Of a stretch of 64,000 nt of DNA, positions 25,557-35,645 are shown in pieces. Location: positions 96,165-160,164 of the forward strand of contig JAJFGG010000016.1 in the NCBI GenBank assembly GCA_021776235.1, read 5' to 3'. Position 1 is the stretch's first letter. Each line of letters starts with the position of its first letter. The notes beneath the pieces are model-generated. The model was given only the letters and a program-made list of their open reading frames with translations. It did no database searches and was not told the origin of the DNA. Made by a program: the position numbers and the translations under genes. Origin of the DNA: Alphaproteobacteria bacterium (GTDB taxonomy: Bacteria > Pseudomonadota > Alphaproteobacteria > GCA-2731375).

Positions 25557-27728
25557 ATGAGTGATACATCCACTGAGGGCGGGGTTCCGGCTCTGCCCGC
25601 ACCAGGCGGCGAGGGCGGAAACGACCCTGGCGGTGGCGCGCCCGGGCCTGATATTGGCGCCATTGCCGTAAGCGTGTTTACGCGCATGCGCCAGGGCGAC
25701 GTCGCTCTGGCATTGGGTGTATCCGCCATTCTGGTGGTCTTGATCCTACCCTTGCCAAGCTGGTTACTGGATGTGGCCCTGGCTTTATCAATTACCTTCG
25801 CGGTGATGATCCTGATGACCTGTCTGTTCATCAGCCGGCCATTGGAGTTTTCATCGTTTCCGACCGTGCTATTGATCGCAACAATGTTGCGATTGTCGCT
25901 CAATTTGGCATCAACCCGGTTGATTTTGGCAGATGGCCATGAAGGCACACACGCCGCCGGCCGGGTTATAGAAGCCTTTGGCAATTTCGTCATGGGGGGC
26001 AACTTCGTCATAGGCGTGATCGTTTTCTCCATCCTGATCATTGTCAATTTTATCGTTATCACCAAGGGTTCCGGGCGCATCGCCGAAGTCGCCGCCCGCT
26101 TCAGCCTGGACGCCATGCCGGGCAAGCAGATGGCCATCGACGCGGATCTGTCCGCCGGCCTGATCAACGAGGATGAGGCCCGCCTGCGCCGCCGGACTCT
26201 GGAGGATGAGAGCACCTTCTTCGGGGCCATGGACGGCGCCGCGAAATTTGTCCGCGGCGACGCTATCGCCGGTTTGCTAATCACCTTTATCAACATAATC
26301 GGCGGCATCGTGGTCGGCGTGGCGCAGAATGATATGAGCTTTGCCAACGCCACCGAGTCGTACACATTGCTGACAGTCGGCGATGGCCTGGTGTCGCAGA
26401 TTCCGGCCCTGGTCGTCTCCACCGCATCCGGCCTGCTGGTATCAAAAGCCGGCGTTGTAGGTTCTGCCGACAAAGCGTTGTTTGCGCAATTGTCGGGGTA
26501 TCCCAAGGCAATGGGGCTGGTCAGCTTTCTATTGCTCTGCCTTTCGCTGTTGCCCGGCCTGCCCTTGCTGCCATTCATGATATTGTCGATCATTACCGGC
26601 GCCTTGACCTGGCGATTGCTGCAACAGAATAATCTGGTGGAAACCCAAACAGCCGACGCGGTACAGCGGGAAATGGAAGATGCCGAGCCGATGGAAGAGC
26701 CCATTTCCACGGCCCTGGCGATCGATGAATTGCGTATCGAGTTGGGTTATGGCCTGCTATCCCTGATCAATGATACTCGCGGCCATCGTCTGACCGATCA
26801 GATCAAGGCCCTGCGCCGGCAGATCGCGGGCGATATGGGCTTCATCATGCCATCTGTGCGGATCCTGGATAACATGCAGTTGCCGGCCAGCGTCTACGCC
26901 TTGCGGATCAAGGAAGTCGAGGCAGGCCGGGGCGAATTGCGTCCCGACAAGTTGCTGGTGATGGACCCGCAGGGCGGTGCCATCGACCTACAGGGCGAGG
27001 CCACGACCGAGCCGACCTTTGGCTTGCCGGCCATGTGGGTTGACGAAGCCTTGCGTGAAGAGGCCAGCTTCCGCGGTTATACGGTGGTTGATCCGCCTAC
27101 CGTCATTACCACCCATCTGACCGAGGTCATGCGCGAAAACATGTCCGACCTGCTGTCCTATGCCGCAACTCAAAGACTGCTTGACGATCTGCCCCAGGAA
27201 CATCACAAGCTGGTCGACGACGTGGTTCCCGCGCAACTATCGGTGACCGCCGTACAGCGTATTCTGCAGCGTTTACTGTCCGAGCGCATATCGATCCGCG
27301 ATCTGCCTACCATTCTGGAAGGCATGGCCGAGGCCGTGGGCTTCACCCAGAACGTCGTGCAGATCGCCGAGCATGTGCGCTCGCGCCTGGCCCGTCAAAT
27401 CAGCCATGCCTCTACCACGATGAATGGTTATATCCCGCTTGTGCCATTGTCGCCGGAATGGGAGCAGGATTTCGCCGAGGCGATTACCGGCCAAGGCGAT
27501 GAAATGCAATTGGCCATGGCGCCAACAAAATTGCAGGAATTCATCGGCCGCATCCGCGAGGTATTTGACGAACTGGTTCAGCAGGGAGAGCTTCCCGTTC
27601 TGTTGACTTCGCCGGCGGCACGGCCTTATGTCCGCTCGATCATTGAGCGGGTGCGTCCGACCACATCGGTACTATCCCAGAACGAAATCCATCCAAGCGC
27701 CAAAATTCGCACTTTGGCGCAGCTCTAG
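25557..27728 (+). CDS. flhA: Flagellar export gate protein FlhA
   Basis: 723 aa, slightly longer than usual because of a Gly/Pro-rich N-terminal tail of about 40 residues. About eight membrane helices fill residues 50-345. The FHIPEP-type signature shows as RLSLNLASTRLIL and RFSLDAMPGKQMAID. The cytoplasmic half (about 360-723) forms the nonameric ring that receives chaperone-substrate complexes. It is the largest subunit of the type III export gate in the inner membrane. The start ATG at 25557 follows flbD by 23 bases. Confidence 0.95.
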   Translation: MSDTSTEGGVPALPAPGGEGGNDPGGGAPGPDIGAIAVSVFTRMRQGDVALALGVSAILVVLILPLPSWLLDVALALSITFAVMILMTCLFISRPLEFSSFPTVLLIATMLRLSLNLASTRLILADGHEGTHAAGRVIEAFGNFVMGGNFVIGVIVFSILIIVNFIVITKGSGRIAEVAARFSLDAMPGKQMAIDADLSAGLINEDEARLRRRTLEDESTFFGAMDGAAKFVRGDAIAGLLITFINIIGGIVVGVAQNDMSFANATESYTLLTVGDGLVSQIPALVVSTASGLLVSKAGVVGSADKALFAQLSGYPKAMGLVSFLLLCLSLLPGLPLLPFMILSIITGALTWRLLQQNNLVETQTADAVQREMEDAEPMEEPISTALAIDELRIELGYGLLSLINDTRGHRLTDQIKALRRQIAGDMGFIMPSVRILDNMQLPASVYALRIKEVEAGRGELRPDKLLVMDPQGGAIDLQGEATTEPTFGLPAMWVDEALREEASFRGYTVVDPPTVITTHLTEVMRENMSDLLSYAATQRLLDDLPQEHHKLVDDVVPAQLSVTAVQRILQRLLSERISIRDLPTILEGMAEAVGFTQNVVQIAEHVRSRLARQISHASTTMNGYIPLVPLSPEWEQDFAEAITGQGDEMQLAMAPTKLQEFIGRIREVFDELVQQGELPVLLTSPAARPYVRSIIERVRPTTSVLSQNEIHPSAKIRTLAQL

Positions 27729-27743
27729 GAGGCAGTACCGAAC

Positions 27744-28745
27744 ATGCGTCTTAGAACTTTTTCCGCACCCTCCATGGCCGAGGCCATGCAGCAAATCCGA
27801 GCTGCCCTCGGTGATGATGCGATCATCGTGTCCAGTCATCAGAGCGAACGGGGCCGCGGCGTTCAGGTTACGGCCGCAGCGGAAAACAATGCGCTCCAAG
27901 GCGAAGCCGCGAAAGAGGCCGATATCGATTCCAGCGACGAGGCCACAGCCGAGATCGCGGCCGATCAAGACGACAGCCTATTGCAGTCCCTGATCTATCA
28001 CGATGTTCCCGAAAAATTGGCCGAAATGCTGGCAACCACCAGCGCCAAGGCCGGGCTGGACGACACGGTCGAGGCCCTGGCGTCCGGCTTGGACCGATAT
28101 TTTGAGTTCCGCTCGTTGAAAGATCTTAAGCGGCCCATCATGCTAATTGGGCCCCCCGGCGCAGGTAAGACCGTCACCCTGGCAAAATTGGCCGCCGCGG
28201 CTACGTTGCGCGGCGCCCCGGCGTCGATCATAAGCACCGATACAGTGCGGGCCGGCGCCTCGGCACAGCTTTTAGCCTATACTGATATTCTGCAACAGCC
28301 CCTGTTGACGGCGGATTCGCCGGAAAGTTTTCACGCCGCCATTCTCAATGGCGGCGACGGTCGTATGTTGGTCGATACCCCCGGCACCAATCCTTTCAAT
28401 GATGAAGAAATGTCCGATCTAAGCCGCTTCATCGCGGTCAGCAACGTTGACCCCGTGTTGGTGCTACCGGCCGGACTTAACGCCCAGAATGCCGCTGATA
28501 TGGCGGCGGCATATTCCCGGCTGGGCTGCGCCACCCTGATCGCAACCCAACTTGATGGGGCCCGGCGCCTTGGTGCTGTGCTGTCAGCAGCGCAGGGCGG
28601 CAATTTGTCTTTCAGCGTTGTCTCGATTTCGCCCTCCATCGCCCAAGGCCTCACGCCCTTGAACCCAATGTCGTTGGCTCGCGTTCTGCTACGCGATCCA
28701 GAAGAAAGTCACGAGTACCCCGAGACCGGAGTAAAACAAGCATGA
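27744..28745 (+). CDS. flhF: Flagellar SRP-family GTPase FlhF (divergent G motifs)
   Basis: 333 aa. The N-terminal MRLRTFSAPSMAEAMQQIR motif, an acidic linker, then an NG domain. P-loop GPPGAGKT is at 136-143 and DTVRAGA at 166-172, where the family has DTYRxxA. DTPG at 211-214 stands in place of DTAGR, and TQLD at 268-271 in place of TKLD. FlhF marks the pole where the flagellum is built. The changed G3 and G4 motifs suggest altered nucleotide handling. It overlaps flhG by 4 bases (ATGA). Confidence 0.9.
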   Translation: MRLRTFSAPSMAEAMQQIRAALGDDAIIVSSHQSERGRGVQVTAAAENNALQGEAAKEADIDSSDEATAEIAADQDDSLLQSLIYHDVPEKLAEMLATTSAKAGLDDTVEALASGLDRYFEFRSLKDLKRPIMLIGPPGAGKTVTLAKLAAAATLRGAPASIISTDTVRAGASAQLLAYTDILQQPLLTADSPESFHAAILNGGDGRMLVDTPGTNPFNDEEMSDLSRFIAVSNVDPVLVLPAGLNAQNAADMAAAYSRLGCATLIATQLDGARRLGAVLSAAQGGNLSFSVVSISPSIAQGLTPLNPMSLARVLLRDPEESHEYPETGVKQA

Positions 28746-29575
28746 ACCCAAACATGCCCACGATCCCCAAGAAACGCGTCGCCGTTCATCCGGCTTCCGC
28801 CACGGCCGGGCGCAACGTCATCAATATCGCCTCGGGCAAAGGCGGTGTCGGGAAGACCTGGATGGCCATTACCTTGACCCATGCTTTGGCGCGTCAAGAC
28901 GAAAAGGCCTTGCTGTTCGATGCCGATTTTGGCCTGGCCAACGTCGACGTACAACTGGGATTGAATACACAACAGAATCTTGGCGGCGTCGTTGCCGGAA
29001 AGCTAGCCATGAGCCAAGCCGTCACAAATTTTGCCGAAGGCGGCTTCGATATCATCGTCGGAATGTCCGGCTCAGGCCAATTAGCCGATATGGGGCGGGC
29101 CCGGCTGAGCGAACTGAAGAGTGATCTGTGGCAATTGGCGCAGCGCTACGACCGGGTCGTTATCGATCTCGGGGCGGGCTTAGAATCCGCGGTGCGTTCC
29201 CTGACCCCAATGGGCGGCATGACCCTGGTGGTTGCCACGGACGAGCCGACGTCCCTGACAGACGCCTATGCTTACATTAAGGTCTCCATGCAGGAGAATC
29301 CACGCGCCGATATGCGCCTGGTGATCAATATGGCGACCGATCAGCGCCAGGGAGAGCGGACCTATGGCGCATTGTCCAAAGCCTGCCGGACGTTCCTGAA
29401 CTACACCCCACCGCTGATGGGGATTGTGCGGCGAGACGACCACATACCGGACGCCATTCGCCGGCAAACGGCCTTTCTATCCCGCCACCCCCAAACCAAT
29501 GCGGCCCAGGACCTTACCGCGTTGGCGGCGGCGATCCGTAAACAACCCGCCAAGAGCGCCCGGAAGCCGACATGA
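28742..29575 (+). CDS. flhG: MinD-like ATPase FlhG (FleN/YlxH)
   Basis: 277 aa. The deviant Walker A KGGVGKT is at 33-39, with FDADFGLANVD and the ParA/MinD switch-2 region VVIDLGAGLE. FlhG counts and places flagella by balancing FlhF (established in Vibrio and Pseudomonas). It overlaps flhF upstream and the small gene at 29572 downstream, each by ATGA, so all three are translationally coupled. A C-terminal membrane-targeting helix is not obvious. The last residues are Lys/Arg-rich. Confidence 0.92.
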   Translation: MNPNMPTIPKKRVAVHPASATAGRNVINIASGKGGVGKTWMAITLTHALARQDEKALLFDADFGLANVDVQLGLNTQQNLGGVVAGKLAMSQAVTNFAEGGFDIIVGMSGSGQLADMGRARLSELKSDLWQLAQRYDRVVIDLGAGLESAVRSLTPMGGMTLVVATDEPTSLTDAYAYIKVSMQENPRADMRLVINMATDQRQGERTYGALSKACRTFLNYTPPLMGIVRRDDHIPDAIRRQTAFLSRHPQTNAAQDLTALAAAIRKQPAKSARKPT

Positions 29576-29967
29576 ACCCGATAGATGATCACTTGCGCCA
29601 ACGGCGCACATGCTTGACGACGGTCGCCAATCCGGCCACCGACCGGGACCGCATCAGTATCCTGTCGGGCGAGTTGCCGGCCTCCGCCCTGTTGGGGGGC
29701 GCGCCCATTCACATTGATCTACGCTATATCGCCGATCGGGACATAATCGCAGCCACTGCGCTGGCACATTACTTTCAGGTTGCGGCGCAGGAACCGTGCG
29801 ACACCCTGGAAGGTTATGCGGACATGGTTCTTAACGACCTGAACAATGAACTGGTGCCGCGCTGGATCTGGCTCCGCCTGCAGGGCAATGGCCATCAAGT
29901 TATCCAGCAGGACCGGCAGCCCGGCTGGAACGATCCGGGCCTGCTAACCACTCTGGATTTTTCCTGA
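29572..29967 (+). CDS. Small protein of unknown function, QueF C-terminal-like (weak resemblance)
   Basis: 131 aa, coupled to flhG by ATGA overlap. I know no flagellar family for it. Residues from about 45 read IHIDLRYIADRDII, then LNDLNNELVPRWIWL near 88-102. The order and spacing resemble the C-terminal half of the T-fold nitrile reductase QueF (YIPD, then NDLxxLxxPRYI). The catalytic Cys and the segment around it are absent, so it cannot be an ordinary QueF. It could be a pteridine- or nucleotide-like ligand binder or an unrelated fold. It is the last gene of the operon and ends 4 bases from the convergent hydratase gene, leaving no room for a terminator. Confidence 0.6.
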   Translation: MNPIDDHLRQRRTCLTTVANPATDRDRISILSGELPASALLGGAPIHIDLRYIADRDIIAATALAHYFQVAAQEPCDTLEGYADMVLNDLNNELVPRWIWLRLQGNGHQVIQQDRQPGWNDPGLLTTLDFS

Positions 29968-29971
29968 CGTT

Positions 29972-30742
29972 TCACCATTTGGGCCGGCGTTTTTCAATGA
30001 ATGCCGCCAAACCTTCCTTCGAAGCGTCGGTGGCGACGACATTACACATGGCTTCCGCGACATTCTCGATACTCCGGCGGTAATCCAAATCATTGGCGCG
30101 CATATAGGCGTCGCGGCCGATTTTCATCACCGTGGGCGATTTTCCCACCAGTTTCCCGGCGATACCCCGGGCCTTATCCAGCACCTGGCCGTCCGGCACC
30201 ACATGGTTAACAATCCCCAGATCCCGCGCCACGTCGGCCCCGAAATCATCGCCGGTAAACAGATATTCAAAGGCGCGGTGGCGCCCGGCCATCCGCGGCA
30301 GGTGCACATAGTGCAGAGCCGGGATCAGGCCCACGTTGATTTCCGGATAGCCGAACGTGGCGCCCTGCCCGGCAATGATCATATTGCAGGACACCGCCAC
30401 GGTCATACCGCCAGCCCGCGCCGCGCCCTGAACGGCGGCGATGCTTGGTTTGCCCAGGCTGTATTGCACGTCGTTCAATTCGAAATACAGGCGCTCCAGA
30501 AACCGGCGCATGCCTTCGCCATCAACGCCCCTGACAACCGCCAGATCCAGACCGGCGCAGAACACGCCATCCAGGGCTGATGCGATGATCACGGCACGGA
30601 CCCCATCGTCGTCACGCGCCTGGCCCAGGGCTGCGATGATCTCGTTAACCAGATCCAGGTTCAGAGCGTTGACGGGCGGCCGGTTCAGGCTGATCTCGGC
30701 CACCTGGTCGGCGACCCGGTAATCCAGATGATTGTATTTCAT
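29972..30742 (-). CDS. Enoyl-CoA hydratase/isomerase family protein
   Basis: 256 aa from the ATG at 30742. A longer frame exists but is not plausible. LNRPPVNALNLDLV, GVFCAGLDL (first oxyanion-hole loop) and VQGAARAGGMTVAVSC (second oxyanion-hole region) are the crotonase signatures. The first catalytic Glu position, usually in GGCELA-type text, reads GGMTVA, so dehydrating activity is uncertain and it may be an isomerase or hydrolase of the superfamily. It lies 41 bases after the acyl-CoA dehydrogenase at 30784 on the same strand, so it probably acts on the product of that enzyme. Confidence 0.85.
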   Translation of the reverse strand: MKYNHLDYRVADQVAEISLNRPPVNALNLDLVNEIIAALGQARDDDGVRAVIIASALDGVFCAGLDLAVVRGVDGEGMRRFLERLYFELNDVQYSLGKPSIAAVQGAARAGGMTVAVSCNMIIAGQGATFGYPEINVGLIPALHYVHLPRMAGRHRAFEYLFTGDDFGADVARDLGIVNHVVPDGQVLDKARGIAGKLVGKSPTVMKIGRDAYMRANDLDYRRSIENVAEAMCNVVATDASKEGLAAFIEKRRPKW

Positions 30743-30783
30743 TGGTCCAACGGCCCTCAATATATTGATTTCGCGTTCATGGT

Positions 30784-31920
30784 CTAATTCTTCAAATCGC
30801 GCGCGATAATGTTGCGCTGTATTTCCGAAGTGCCTTCGCCGATGACATAGACCAGGGCGTCCCGGTGGATGCGGCCAACCGGATATTCTCGCATCAGACC
30901 AGCACCGCCGTGAATTCGGATGGCCGCTTCGCTGATCCTGACCGCCGCTTCCGAGGCCATCAACTTGACCCGCGATGCCGTGGCAATGTCCAAAGTGCCC
31001 TGATCGACCCGCCAGGCGCCATAGTAAACGTGCCATTTGATGGCTTCAATTTCTGCCGCCATGTCGGCCAGCTTGTGGGCAATGGCCTGATATTCGATGA
31101 TCGGCTTGCCCGCCACTATTCGATCCTTGGCAAAGGCCAGGGAGGTGTCCAGCGCCGCCCGCGCCATGCCAAGGCAATTCGCGGAAACGCCAACCCGGTT
31201 TTCCGACAGAGATTCCAGGATCACGGGATAGGTCCCCTCCCGGCCACCCAGCAGGCAGTCATCGGGCACGAAGGCGTCCGTAATATGAATGAGCCCGGTT
31301 TCCGAGGCACGAATGCCTTCCTTGTCGAGCGAGGAAATTGCAAAACCGGGGTTGGGCAATTCAACAATGAACAGGCTGATCGCTTCCGGCCTCAGATCCG
31401 GGCTGGTGCGGGCGGCAACCGTCAGAAAATCGGCAATGGGCGAGTTGGTGATATACAGTTTTGCGCCGTTCAGAATATATCCGCCGTCGGTCCTTTCCGC
31501 CTTTGTGATCAAGGCCCGGATATTGGAGCCGCCGTCAGGCTCGCTTAAACCGAAACCCGCTATTTTCTGGCCATTCAGGGCGGGGCGGAAGAACCGCTCC
31601 TTTTGCGCCTCGGTGCCGGATTTCCAGATGGGCCAGATGCCCAGATGGGTATGGGCCGACCAGGCCGAAGCGAAACCCTGAGAGATGTAACTCATTTCCT
31701 CGCGGATTATGCAATCGGTTACCTTGTCAAAGCCGGAACCACCGTCAGCCTCGGGGTAGCGGATGCCCAACAAGCCCAATTCGGCCCACTTTGGAAACAG
31801 TTCGCGGGGAAACTTCTCCATCTCGTCGGCTTCGCGAACCAGCGGGGCGATCTCGGTTTCCGTGAAACGCCGTATGGTTTCGCGGACCTGTTCCTGCTCC
31901 GGCGTAAAGTTAAAATCCAT
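30784..31920 (-). CDS. Acyl-CoA dehydrogenase (1)
   Basis: 378 aa from [13 protein letters not shown]. An AGGAA ribosome site precedes the [16 protein letters not shown] and the C-terminal [17 protein letters not shown] with [13 protein letters not shown] (both read in parts) are typical FAD-dependent acyl-CoA dehydrogenase motifs, the EGT Glu being the likely base. It introduces a 2,3-double bond into an acyl-CoA and passes electrons to ETF. Followed by the crotonase gene and preceded by a second dehydrogenase, it forms a short beta-oxidation-like operon for an unidentified acyl-CoA. Confidence 0.9.
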   Translation of the reverse strand: MDFNFTPEQEQVRETIRRFTETEIAPLVREADEMEKFPRELFPKWAELGLLGIRYPEADGGSGFDKVTDCIIREEMSYISQGFASAWSAHTHLGIWPIWKSGTEAQKERFFRPALNGQKIAGFGLSEPDGGSNIRALITKAERTDGGYILNGAKLYITNSPIADFLTVAARTSPDLRPEAISLFIVELPNPGFAISSLDKEGIRASETGLIHITDAFVPDDCLLGGREGTYPVILESLSENRVGVSANCLGMARAALDTSLAFAKDRIVAGKPIIEYQAIAHKLADMAAEIEAIKWHVYYGAWRVDQGTLDIATASRVKLMASEAAVRISEAAIRIHGGAGLMREYPVGRIHRDALVYVIGEGTSEIQRNIIARDLKN

Positions 31921-32066
31921 GTTCCTGTTCCATTGAATTGGTGCTTCAGGTCCGCCTCGATCGGACGCCCATTTCAGCGACGAATTTCCACAGCAGCCAT
32001 TTAACGCCCCTGCGCGCCGGCCTCCTGTGCAGAAGGGCGAAAACCCCGGCAACGAATTTGATCCGT

Positions 32067-33218
32067 TCATCGCCGGGGCAGAATGCCCATTTCCTTGGCG
32101 ACAATTTGCAGCATGACCTCGTTCGCGCCGCCGCCAATGCTTACCAGTTTCATATCACGATAGACCCGTGAAATTCGGTTCTCCGCCATAAAGCCCTGGC
32201 CGCCCCAGAATTGCAGTAACTGGGCAGGTACTTCCGTGGCAAGAACTCCGATCAGATACTTCGCCATGGAGGCCAGCTTTGTAACGTTGCCGCCCTCGAC
32301 ATAAATATCCGTCGCCCGATAAAGCAAAGACCGAACCGCCTCCAACCTCGATTGCATCTCAGCCATCTTGTAATGCATCACCTGGTTGTCCAGGATCGGC
32401 CGGCCGAAGGCCTGGCGTTGGCGGGCGTAATCAATGGTTTCCTCCAGGGCGTCTTCCAGGAAGGTAATTGTGCGGCCGACGGCGTAAAGGCGCTCCTCCT
32501 GAAACTGTTCCATCTGATACATGAAGCCCAGGTTTTCTTCGCCGATCCGATAGCGTTGCGGCACCCGCACTTCGTCGAAGTGGATATGCCCCGTATCCGA
32601 GCAATGCAGGCCAAGCTTTTTCAGTTTCTGCCGACCGATACCTTTGCTGGCCAGGGGCACCATAATCAGGGTTTTGTTTCGATGTGGCCCATTTTCCTCG
32701 CTGGTATTGCACAGCATGCACATCCAATCGGCCTGGATGGAATTGGTGATGAACATCTTGTTGCCGGAAATGACGTAATCGTCGCCGTCTTTGCGGGCAA
32801 AGGAGCGCACCGAGGACACGTCCGACCCCGAACCTTCTTCCGTCACGCCGATGCAGCCGATCATATCGCCCGCAATTGCAGGGGCCAGGAATTCCTGACG
32901 CAATTCGTCACTGCCATGGGTGGCAAGCGCCGGCGTCGCCATATTGCTCTGCACGCCGATGGCCGTGGAAACCCCCTGGGCCCTGGCATGGCCCATTTCC
33001 TCGGCGAAGACCACTTCGTAGGAATAATCCAGCTCCATGCCGCCAAAGTCGGCCGGCTTGGAAATGCCCAGGACCCCGGCCCGGCCCATGATCTTGCAGA
33101 CATCGTGCAGCGGCATCATTTCCGCCTCTTCCCATTCGTCGACATTGGGATTGATGTCGTTCTCGACGATGTTGGCGACCGTACGCCGCAGCTCCATATG
33201 CTCCTGGGTTTCCTGCAT
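32067..33218 (-). CDS. Acyl-CoA dehydrogenase (2), long-chain type C-terminus
   Basis: 383 aa. [19 protein letters not shown] fits the FAD-binding loop. The C-terminal motif is [18 protein letters not shown], where the EGT Glu is replaced by Gly, as in long-chain and related branches whose catalytic Glu lies in an earlier helix. AGGAGAT precedes the start. The two dehydrogenases (1 and 2) have different active-site layouts, so they should handle different acyl chains or form an unlike pair. The 146-base gap between them holds no gene that I can support. Confidence 0.9.
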   Translation of the reverse strand: MQETQEHMELRRTVANIVENDINPNVDEWEEAEMMPLHDVCKIMGRAGVLGISKPADFGGMELDYSYEVVFAEEMGHARAQGVSTAIGVQSNMATPALATHGSDELRQEFLAPAIAGDMIGCIGVTEEGSGSDVSSVRSFARKDGDDYVISGNKMFITNSIQADWMCMLCNTSEENGPHRNKTLIMVPLASKGIGRQKLKKLGLHCSDTGHIHFDEVRVPQRYRIGEENLGFMYQMEQFQEERLYAVGRTITFLEDALEETIDYARQRQAFGRPILDNQVMHYKMAEMQSRLEAVRSLLYRATDIYVEGGNVTKLASMAKYLIGVLATEVPAQLLQFWGGQGFMAENRISRVYRDMKLVSIGGGANEVMLQIVAKEMGILPRR

Positions 33219-33260
33219 CTTGATCTCCTATGAAGTTACGGGCGCCGCTATATTCGTGCC

Positions 33261-34112
33261 CTAAATCGGCACATCGCCGCTGATGATGGTCCGCCACATG
33301 GTCCGGCGTGAACCGGCGGGCAAATCCAGTACCGTGGCGCAGTGCATGGTTACCGCATTGTCCCAGGCCACGACATCACCCTTTTCCCATTTGTAGCGGA
33401 AGCAAAAGCGGTCTTGTAGACAATGGGAAAACAGCTCTTCCAACAAGGCGGCGCTTTCCGACGCCGGCATGCCTTCAAGGCGCACGGTAAAACCGGGATT
33501 GATGAACAAGGCCTTTTGCCCGGTTTCGGGCTGGGTCCGCACCACGGGATGCAGGACTTCCGGCGTTTCTGCCCTTTGCGCGGCGGTCAATTCCCCGCGA
33601 ATACCCTTCTTGTCCACCTGTACCCGGTTGCGGTGGTGATAATTATGGGCCGCTTGCAGGCCATCCAAACGCACCTTCATGGCGCCCGGCAGAGCGTCAT
33701 AGGCGGCGGCCATGTCGCAAAACAGGGTGTCGCCGCCCTGTTCGGGAATTTCCAGGGCGTACAGGCTGGAGGCCCGCGAGGGCTTGGCCTTGTAGGAAAC
33801 ATCCGAATGCCAATAGCTGCCCGCATCTGCGAGGCCCTGAGGCTCGCCGTCCTCCACTACCGTCGACAGCATCAGGATTTCGGGATAAATATCATGGTGA
33901 TAATCCCTCAATACGTGCTTTTCCAAAGGTCCGAAATGGCTGGAGAATGCCATCAACTGCGGTTCCGTCAACTGCTGCCGCGGAAAGCTGAGAACCCGGT
34001 GGGCGAACCATGCTTCGTCAATTGCGGCAAATTCCGCTGCCGCCAACGGCTGCGACAAGTCCAGATCATGGACCCGCGCCACGAACGACTGGCCCAGACG
34101 CTCTACCCGCAT
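33261..34112 (-). CDS. TauD/TfdA-family 2-oxoglutarate dioxygenase
   Basis: 283 aa. The non-haem Fe(II) triad is complete, with H102 and D104 (WHSD) and H257 (TMHCAT), and the 2-oxoglutarate Arg is probably R270 or R274. The family hydroxylates small sulfonates, ethers, carnitine precursors and similar compounds. It lies 42 bases upstream of acyl-CoA dehydrogenase 2 on the same strand and is divergent from a class III aminotransferase. The substrate may therefore be a small organic acid that is hydroxylated and then activated to a CoA ester. That order is inference. Confidence 0.9.
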   Translation of the reverse strand: MRVERLGQSFVARVHDLDLSQPLAAAEFAAIDEAWFAHRVLSFPRQQLTEPQLMAFSSHFGPLEKHVLRDYHHDIYPEILMLSTVVEDGEPQGLADAGSYWHSDVSYKAKPSRASSLYALEIPEQGGDTLFCDMAAAYDALPGAMKVRLDGLQAAHNYHHRNRVQVDKKGIRGELTAAQRAETPEVLHPVVRTQPETGQKALFINPGFTVRLEGMPASESAALLEELFSHCLQDRFCFRYKWEKGDVVAWDNAVTMHCATVLDLPAGSRRTMWRTIISGDVPI

Positions 34113-34244
34113 TACCTATCCTTCCCAAATTCTGTTTCATCCATGCATCATGCCCACCATCATAGAACAGCCATAGCCCCCGCGTCACAGTCAGACTAAA
34201 ATGCATCACCCAGTGCACCACATTTTGCCGTGCGGAGTAATGCC

Positions 34245-35612
34245 ATGACCATGACCTTAGGCGACAACAATCCGTCAGCCATGTTTTTCTGGCCGACACC
34301 AGAACGGCCCATGATTGACCGCGGCGAGGGAATTTACCTGTGGGATCAAGACGGAAAACGCTATATCGATGGCTGTTCCGGACCGCAAACCGCCAATATC
34401 GGCCACGGCAACCTGGCTGTGCGGGAGGCCATGATGGCCCAGGCGGAAAAGATCAGCTATGCCTTTCGCTCGCACTTCCTGAATGAACCGGCGGAGTTGC
34501 TGGCTCAGGAAATCACCCAGGTAGCGCCGGACGGCTTCGATCAGGTGTTTTTTGGCTCCGGCGGGTCGGAAGCAGTGGAAGCCTGCATAAAACTGGCACG
34601 GCAATTCGCTGTCGCCACAGGCCAGGCAACCCGCTACAAAATCATTTCCCGCCTGCCCTCGTACCACGGCACCACTTTGGGCGCCCTCTCCCTGACCGGC
34701 GATCCCGGCGGCTTTTCCCTATTCGCGCCTATGATGGTCAATCATCCCAAGATACCGGCACCGTTCTGCCGCTATCGCCGGCCCGGGCAGACAGAGGACG
34801 AGGCTGCCCTGGAATACGCCAATGCCCTTGCCAACGAGATCGAGAACCAGGGTCCGGAAACTGTTCTGGCCTTTATCATGGAGCCAATCGGCGGCGCGGC
34901 CACGGGCGCGCTGACGGCACCGGATATCTATTACCATCGCATTCGCGAGATCTGTGACCAATATGGCGTGCTCTTGATCTTTGACGAAGTGATGAGCGGG
35001 GCCGGGCGCAGCGGCAAGTACCTGGCGGCGGAACACTGGGGTGTGACGCCGGATCTGGTCGCCTTGGCCAAGGGCCTGGCGTCGGGTTACATCCCCCTCG
35101 GCGCCTGCCTGACTTCGCGCCGGATCGTAAGCGCGGTGGAGGACGCGGGCGGTTTCAACCACGGCCACACCTATTCGGCATCTCCCATCGCCTGCGCCGT
35201 GGGCCGGGCTGTTTTGGCCGAACATCTGAACCATGATCTGATCGGCAACGCTGCCCGCATGGGCGCCGTCCTGAAGGGCCGCCTGGAAGCGCTTTTGGAC
35301 GAGTTCGAGTTCATTGGCGAGGTGCGCGGGCGCGGCCTGCTGCTGGGTTTTGATGTGATCGCGGACCGGGCCACGGGCCGACCGCTGCCGCCCGAGCTGA
35401 ACGCCTATCTACGCTTGAGCCAGGAGGCTTATGACCGCGGCCTGATCATCTATTCCCGGCGCATGATGGGCGGCGTGCGCGGCGACAACTTCCTGGTCTC
35501 GCCCCCCCTCATCGTCACCGAGGATCAGGTCGATGAAATTATGGATCTGCTGGTGCAGGCGCTGCGGGCCTTTGCGCCCGAAGCACGGGCCGCTATAAAG
35601 GCAGGCGCATAA
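34245..35612 (+). CDS. Class III aminotransferase
   Basis: 455 aa. The start at 34245 is supported by GGAG 8 bases before it. The PLP Lys is in LVALAKGLASGYIPLG and the PLP phosphate region is GSGGSEAVE. LLIFDEVMSGAGRSGKY is the family signature. Class III enzymes transfer amino groups from omega-amines, beta- or gamma-amino acids. The divergent TauD dioxygenase gene and the following monooxygenase gene may belong to the same pathway. Specific substrate not predictable. Confidence 0.9.
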   Translation: MTMTLGDNNPSAMFFWPTPERPMIDRGEGIYLWDQDGKRYIDGCSGPQTANIGHGNLAVREAMMAQAEKISYAFRSHFLNEPAELLAQEITQVAPDGFDQVFFGSGGSEAVEACIKLARQFAVATGQATRYKIISRLPSYHGTTLGALSLTGDPGGFSLFAPMMVNHPKIPAPFCRYRRPGQTEDEAALEYANALANEIENQGPETVLAFIMEPIGGAATGALTAPDIYYHRIREICDQYGVLLIFDEVMSGAGRSGKYLAAEHWGVTPDLVALAKGLASGYIPLGACLTSRRIVSAVEDAGGFNHGHTYSASPIACAVGRAVLAEHLNHDLIGNAARMGAVLKGRLEALLDEFEFIGEVRGRGLLLGFDVIADRATGRPLPPELNAYLRLSQEAYDRGLIIYSRRMMGGVRGDNFLVSPPLIVTEDQVDEIMDLLVQALRAFAPEARAAIKAGA

Positions 35613-35645
35613 TTCAAGCCGCAACAAAAGCAGGAGGACAGCAGC

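Noticed and set aside
25550..26710. 386-codon antisense frame inside flhA
   Set aside because: Shadow of flhA with a composition rich in Ser, Arg and Thr and no motif.
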